From contig CAZBWO010000018.1 of the NCBI GenBank assembly GCA_964495885.1, positions 9,143 to 73,142 on the forward strand: 64,000 bases of DNA, read 5' to 3'. Under the pieces are notes generated by a model. The model saw only the letters and a program-made list of their open reading frames with translations. It was not told the DNA's origin and ran no database searches. Position numbers and translations under genes: made by a program. Positions 60,158-64,000 of this stretch are shown piece after piece; position 1 is the stretch's first letter, and the number at the start of each line of letters is the position of its first letter. This DNA comes from PALG01 sp964495885 (lineage in GTDB: Bacteria; Bacteroidota; Bacteroidia; Flavobacteriales; Flavobacteriaceae).

Positions 60158-62656
60158 ATGAAGCAACTTTTCCTTTTAGTGATTTCTTTTTGTGTTTTTT
60201 CTTGTAATGTTCCTTCCGAGGAGTCAAAATCTTGGTCACCCACCAAAGAGGAGTATCCCCATGATTTTATGTTCATGCAGCGGGCCTATCCAACTGGTAA
60301 AATCAAAACTGAAGCTTATAAAGAAGCCATTCAATGGAAAAGGCAACAATCCAGAACAGGGGGTGAAGACTTTTGGGAGTTTGTGGGGCCTATCAACATA
60401 GGTGGGCGAATTACCGATATAGAAATTCCTATAAATGATGAACAGACCTACTACGTTGGTGCCGCTTCTGGAGGAATTTTTAAAACTACCGATGCAGGAG
60501 CCAACTGGACCCCTATTTTTGATGAACAAGAAATGTTATCTATTGGGGATATTGCGATTTCTAAAAATAACCCTAGCTTGGTTTGGGTAGGAACCGGGGA
60601 AGTTAATGCGGGTGGCGGCTCTTTAGCTTATGATGGCGATGGTATCTATAAAAGTACAGATGGTGGTGAAAACTGGGAAGTGAAGGGAGTTCCAGATGTT
60701 GGCAGCATTAGTAAAATTGTGATGGACCCTAATGATGATGATGTTGTTTATGTGGGCGCAATGGGTCCGTTGTTTGAAAACGATAATAACCGTGGGGTCT
60801 ACCGTTCTTTGGATGGTGGCGACACTTGGGAGCAAAAGCTATTTGTAAGTGATTCTACTGGAATCATTGATATGGTCATTCATCCTGCTAATGGGGATAT
60901 TATTTATGCCGCAGCTTGGGAGCGCATTAGAAGACCACAATACCGGCAATATGGAGGAGAAACTTCTGGAATTTATAGAAGTTTGGATGGAGGGGATAAT
61001 TGGACTGAATTAACCAATGGGTTGCCTACTGTTCCTTCGGAAAAGGGGCGCATTAGTTTAGCGATTTCAGAAAGCAACCCGAATGTACTGTATGCAAGGT
61101 ATGCAGATGCCAACGGAAGCATTCAGGGAGTATACCGAACCAGTGATGGAGGAAATACGTGGGTATCCCGAAATTCAGCCTCCTTAACCAATATTGGATT
61201 TCATTGGTGGTTCCGTGGAATTGTAGTAGACCCCACCGATGAAAATACGATTTACAACGTGGATTTTGAAGTGCAAAAATCAACCGATGGTGGCAACACT
61301 TGGTTTGATGTATTTCAAAACGTTCATGTAGACCAACACGCCTTAGCTTTTAATCCCAATGACCCCCAAGAGGTATTGCTGGGAAATGATGGCGGATTTT
61401 ATAAAAGCACTAATGGTGGTACCAACTGGACCAAAGACGAAACCTTACCCATTACACAATTATATAGAGTTTTTGTGGAGAATCAAGATAGGATATATGC
61501 TGGTGCCCAAGATAATAGTACCATGCGAACCCTGTCTGGAAGTACAGATGATTGGGGGATTATTTATGGAGGGGATGGTTTCCAGCCGTTGGTAGATCCT
61601 AATAATACTAATGTCATTTATGCTCTTTCACAATATGGTAATATAGGAAAATCAACGAATGGCGGGGCTTCATTCAACAATGCAACTACAGGTATTTCTG
61701 GAGGTGATCGAAAGAATTGGGATACGCCCATTACGTTTGACCCTCAGGATTCACAAGTTCTCTATACGGGAACCCAACGGGTCTATAAAACAACCAATGC
61801 GGCTGGAAATTGGTCACCCATAAGCCCAGATTTAACCGATGGAGATGGCGGTGGCAATCTCACTTTTGGAACCATTACCAGTATAAGTGTTTCGCCAGAA
61901 GACCAGAATTTAATATATGTAGGTACAGATGATGGGAATGTTTGGAGAACAGATGATGGAGGAACCAACTGGATCAATATTTCGGTAGATTTACCCAACC
62001 GCTGGGTCACCAAAGTGTTTGCATTTGAGGCTATTAATGGGGTCATTACTGAAAATTCTGTGATGGTAACTTTTTCTGGGTATCGGTTTGGCGAAAACTT
62101 GGGCCATGTGTTTTACAGTGAGGATCGTGGGGAAACCTGGCAGGATATTACAGCTGATTTGCCAGATATTCCTGTGAATGATTTCGAGTTTAGTACCAAT
62201 CTTTATGAGTACATGATTGCCACAGATGTAGGGGTATTCTTCACCACTTCTCCAGGTAATTCATGGAGTCCCATTAACACGGGTGTATTGGATGGAGGTT
62301 ACCTGCCTTCTGTTCCCGTTACGGATTTATTTGTAGACGATTTGCACATTTATGCGGCTACATATGGAAGATCCATCTACCGCACCATTAATTATATTAT
62401 TGGGATCGAAGATTTTTCAGATGGAAATACCTTTCAAATGTTTCCTAATCCTGCTTCGGAAACGGTTCAATTACAATTTTCCCAACCTTTGGAAGCTAGA
62501 ATAGAAGTCTACAATATTTCAGGGGCATTGCTTTTTTCCGAAGAAATTTCAGGAATACATAAAAATCTTTCCATTTCCCATCTTTCTAAAGGTGTGTATT
62601 TTGTAAGTGTAATTTCAGGACGTGAAAAAGTCATCAAAAAACTAATTGTAAAATAA
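60158..62656 (+). CDS. sortilin/BNR-repeat surface protein with T9SS sorting domain
   Basis: An 832-aa exported protein. Signal at residues 1-16; VFSC at 13-16 could be a lipobox. About a dozen Asp-box/BNR repeats follow (S-x-DGGxxW), e.g. STDGGENWEVKGV, RSLDGGDTWEQKLF and RTDDGGTNWINISV, forming a VPS10/sialidase-like propeller. The type A T9SS tail starts at MFPNPASETVQLQF and ends EKVIKKLIVK. A large secreted binding or hydrolase-like protein; no catalytic residue is assigned. It lies 45 bp after the TonB-like gene and its stop is 11 bp before the folC reading frame's conserved part. Confidence 0.9.
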   Translation: MKQLFLLVISFCVFSCNVPSEESKSWSPTKEEYPHDFMFMQRAYPTGKIKTEAYKEAIQWKRQQSRTGGEDFWEFVGPINIGGRITDIEIPINDEQTYYVGAASGGIFKTTDAGANWTPIFDEQEMLSIGDIAISKNNPSLVWVGTGEVNAGGGSLAYDGDGIYKSTDGGENWEVKGVPDVGSISKIVMDPNDDDVVYVGAMGPLFENDNNRGVYRSLDGGDTWEQKLFVSDSTGIIDMVIHPANGDIIYAAAWERIRRPQYRQYGGETSGIYRSLDGGDNWTELTNGLPTVPSEKGRISLAISESNPNVLYARYADANGSIQGVYRTSDGGNTWVSRNSASLTNIGFHWWFRGIVVDPTDENTIYNVDFEVQKSTDGGNTWFDVFQNVHVDQHALAFNPNDPQEVLLGNDGGFYKSTNGGTNWTKDETLPITQLYRVFVENQDRIYAGAQDNSTMRTLSGSTDDWGIIYGGDGFQPLVDPNNTNVIYALSQYGNIGKSTNGGASFNNATTGISGGDRKNWDTPITFDPQDSQVLYTGTQRVYKTTNAAGNWSPISPDLTDGDGGGNLTFGTITSISVSPEDQNLIYVGTDDGNVWRTDDGGTNWINISVDLPNRWVTKVFAFEAINGVITENSVMVTFSGYRFGENLGHVFYSEDRGETWQDITADLPDIPVNDFEFSTNLYEYMIATDVGVFFTTSPGNSWSPINTGVLDGGYLPSVPVTDLFVDDLHIYAATYGRSIYRTINYIIGIEDFSDGNTFQMFPNPASETVQLQFSQPLEARIEVYNISGALLFSEEISGIHKNLSISHLSKGVYFVSVISGREKVIKKLIVK

Positions 62657-62685
62657 GCGATACTCCTATCAACTATCAAGAAACA

Positions 62686-63885
62686 TTGCAGTGGCTTTTT
62701 TCGCAATTGCCCATGTACCAACGGGTGGGCAAAGCAGCCTATAAAGCCAATTTGGATAATACCTGGGACCTTGCCAATTATTTAGGGAATCCAGAACGTA
62801 GTTTTAAAAGTATCCACGTTGCGGGAACCAATGGAAAGGGCTCTACCAGCCATATGCTGGCTTCTGTGTTGCAGGAGGCAGGTTATAAAGTTGGATTGTA
62901 CACTTCGCCCCATTTAAAAGATTTTAGGGAGCGCATCAAGGTGAATGGTGAAATGATAGGGAAAAGAACCGTATCTACCTTTGTGAAGAAACATCGGGAT
63001 TTTTTTGAAACCCATCAACTGTCTTTTTTTGAAATGACCGTAGGTATGGCGTTTGATTATTTTAGAAAGGAAAAGGTAGATATTGCCGTGGTGGAAGTTG
63101 GGATGGGAGGCCGGTTGGATAGTACCAATATATTGATTCCTGAAGTTTCGGTGATTACAAATATTGGAATGGACCATACCCAGTTTTTAGGAAATACCCT
63201 TTCGGAAATCGCTTCGGAAAAAGCAGGAATCATTAAAGATCATATTCCTGTAGTGATTGGTGAAACCCAACCCGAAACCCAGGTTGTTTTTGAAAAAAAG
63301 GCTGCTCAAAAAAAAGCTCCCATTATTTTTGCCGATCAACTGAAACTTCCGCAGTTTGCCTCCGATTTAAAAGGAAGCTATCAAAAAATGAATCGGCAAA
63401 CGGTACTGGCCACATTACAGGTCCTTCAGAAAATGGGGTGGAAGATTTCAGATCGTGTGATTGCATTGGGATTGCAAAAAGTTATCCCTAATACAGGATT
63501 ACAGGGTAGATGGCAAGTACTTCAACAAATGCCTAAGGTAATTTGTGATACAGCACACAATGCGGAAGGCCTGCAATTGGTGATGCAACAACTGAAGGAG
63601 GAAGATTTTGAGAATCTGCACGTGGTGTTGGGTGTGGTTTCAGATAAGGACCTTTCCAAAGTGCTTCCGCTATTTCCAAAAGAGGCCAGATATTATTTCT
63701 GTGAACCGAATATTATAAGAGCTTTAGCGGCTTTTAAACTGAAGGAGGAGGCATTGTCTTATGGTTTAAAAGGAACCGTCTATAAGAGTGTTCAAGAAGC
63801 ATATCAAGCCACATTGAAGCATGCAACAAAAGAGGATCTCGTTTATGTAGGGGGCAGTACTTTTGTGGTGGCTGAGGTTTTGTGA
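62686..63885 (+). CDS. folC: folylpolyglutamate/dihydrofolate synthase
   Basis: Adds glutamate to folates (and to dihydropteroate) with ATP in the cytoplasm. The P-loop is GTNGKGSTSHMLASVL (about 43-58), then VAVVEVGMGGRLDSTN and GMDHTQFLG, all Mur-ligase/FolC motifs, and ICDTAHNAEGL in the C-terminal domain. The start is uncertain: the first usable codon is a TTG at 62686, yet the frame upstream (NYQET at 62671-62685) also looks like FolC N-terminus and has no ATG, GTG or TTG. The symbol stands whichever start is used. Confidence 0.92.
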   Translation: MQWLFSQLPMYQRVGKAAYKANLDNTWDLANYLGNPERSFKSIHVAGTNGKGSTSHMLASVLQEAGYKVGLYTSPHLKDFRERIKVNGEMIGKRTVSTFVKKHRDFFETHQLSFFEMTVGMAFDYFRKEKVDIAVVEVGMGGRLDSTNILIPEVSVITNIGMDHTQFLGNTLSEIASEKAGIIKDHIPVVIGETQPETQVVFEKKAAQKKAPIIFADQLKLPQFASDLKGSYQKMNRQTVLATLQVLQKMGWKISDRVIALGLQKVIPNTGLQGRWQVLQQMPKVICDTAHNAEGLQLVMQQLKEEDFENLHVVLGVVSDKDLSKVLPLFPKEARYYFCEPNIIRALAAFKLKEEALSYGLKGTVYKSVQEAYQATLKHATKEDLVYVGGSTFVVAEVL

Positions 63886-63903
63886 TTTTTTTGAATGTTT
63901 TGT

Positions 63904-63933
63904 TTGCGGGTTTTAAAAACTAACTTATATTTG
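63904..63933 (+). promoter_or_regulatory. tRNA promoter
   Basis: TTG (63904-63906), 19 nt, TATATTTG (63926-63933): a textbook Bacteroidota promoter, 13 bp before the first tRNA base. Confidence 0.8.
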
Positions 63934-63946
63934 CATCCGCTAAGTA

Positions 63947-64000
63947 GGGCGCGTAGCTCAGTTGGTTCAGAGCACTTGGTTTACACCCAAGGGGTCAGGG
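63947..64000 (+). tRNA. tRNA-Val (UAC), 3' end beyond the window
   Basis: GGGCGCG acceptor arm, TA, D-arm GCTC...GAGC, anticodon stem CTTGG/CCAAG with loop TTTACAC, so the anticodon is UAC (Val). The sequence stops at the window edge in the variable/T-arm region. Confidence 0.93.

Overview
This window is chromosomal DNA from a member of the Bacteroidota, almost certainly a Flavobacteriaceae-type organism and probably marine. The support is internal: TonB receptor/DUF4249 gene pairs, C-terminal type IX secretion (T9SS) sorting domains, a clade II nos cluster, Bacteroidota-type promoters (TTG, 19-22 nt, TAnnTTTG), no Shine-Dalgarno sequences, and a LysRS with the C-terminal tail I associate with this phylum. 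No ribosomal RNA, insertion sequence, prophage or CRISPR array is visible. One tRNA-Val (UAC) is cut by the right edge.

Layout. 1-8.5 kb: end of a PLP enzyme, a GH73-LysM lipoprotein, two Spy-like secreted proteins, a squalene-cyclase-like repeat protein, a DUF5995 protein, a small beta/gamma-crystallin, lysS, a DUF1573 protein, a membrane-anchored LuxR-type regulator and a Pmp3-like peptide. 8.5-14.2 kb: a three-gene TonB-receptor operon behind a perfect palindrome. 14.2-16.7 kb: a repeat-rich intergenic region with helically phased A/T tracts, then an unknown conserved-looking protein and an SRAP gene with a small partner. 16.8-21.4 kb: an accessory cassette made of a one-polypeptide type IIG restriction-modification enzyme and a PLD-like protein, bordered by inverted repeats. 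21.5-26.5 kb: secreted proteins (a metzincin protease and two FG-GAP proteins) with a 218-bp near-identical repeat, a decayed protease fragment and twin 57-bp hairpin repeats.

26.5-36.2 kb is a nitrous-oxide respiration locus read leftwards: cytochrome c, fasciclin protein, nosZ, a four-TM protein, nosL, nosD, nosF, nosY and a histidine-bearing polytopic membrane protein. Divergent from it are an Rrf2 regulator with three clustered cysteines and a RIC/ScdA iron-sulfur repair protein. The shared control region carries an FNR-type palindrome and a direct repeat. 36.3-43.7 kb: a probably 5'-truncated Met/His-rich protein, a lipoprotein, lipB, a large lipoprotein, rnhB and a putative porin.

43.7-53.0 kb is the least explained part: a tightly packed leftward operon of a coiled-coil protein, an unknown protein, a classic AAA+ ATPase, another unknown protein and two membrane proteins, followed by an AT-rich secreted protein of unknown origin. 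This is my best candidate for an undescribed system, perhaps an ATPase-driven membrane or protein-complex machine. 53.1-64.0 kb is housekeeping: acyl-CoA dehydrogenase, anmK, a glutamate-type dehydrogenase, nhaD, a TolQ/ExbD/TonB set, a BNR-repeat T9SS protein, folC and tRNA-Val.

All family assignments come from reading translated sequence by eye; no database search was run.
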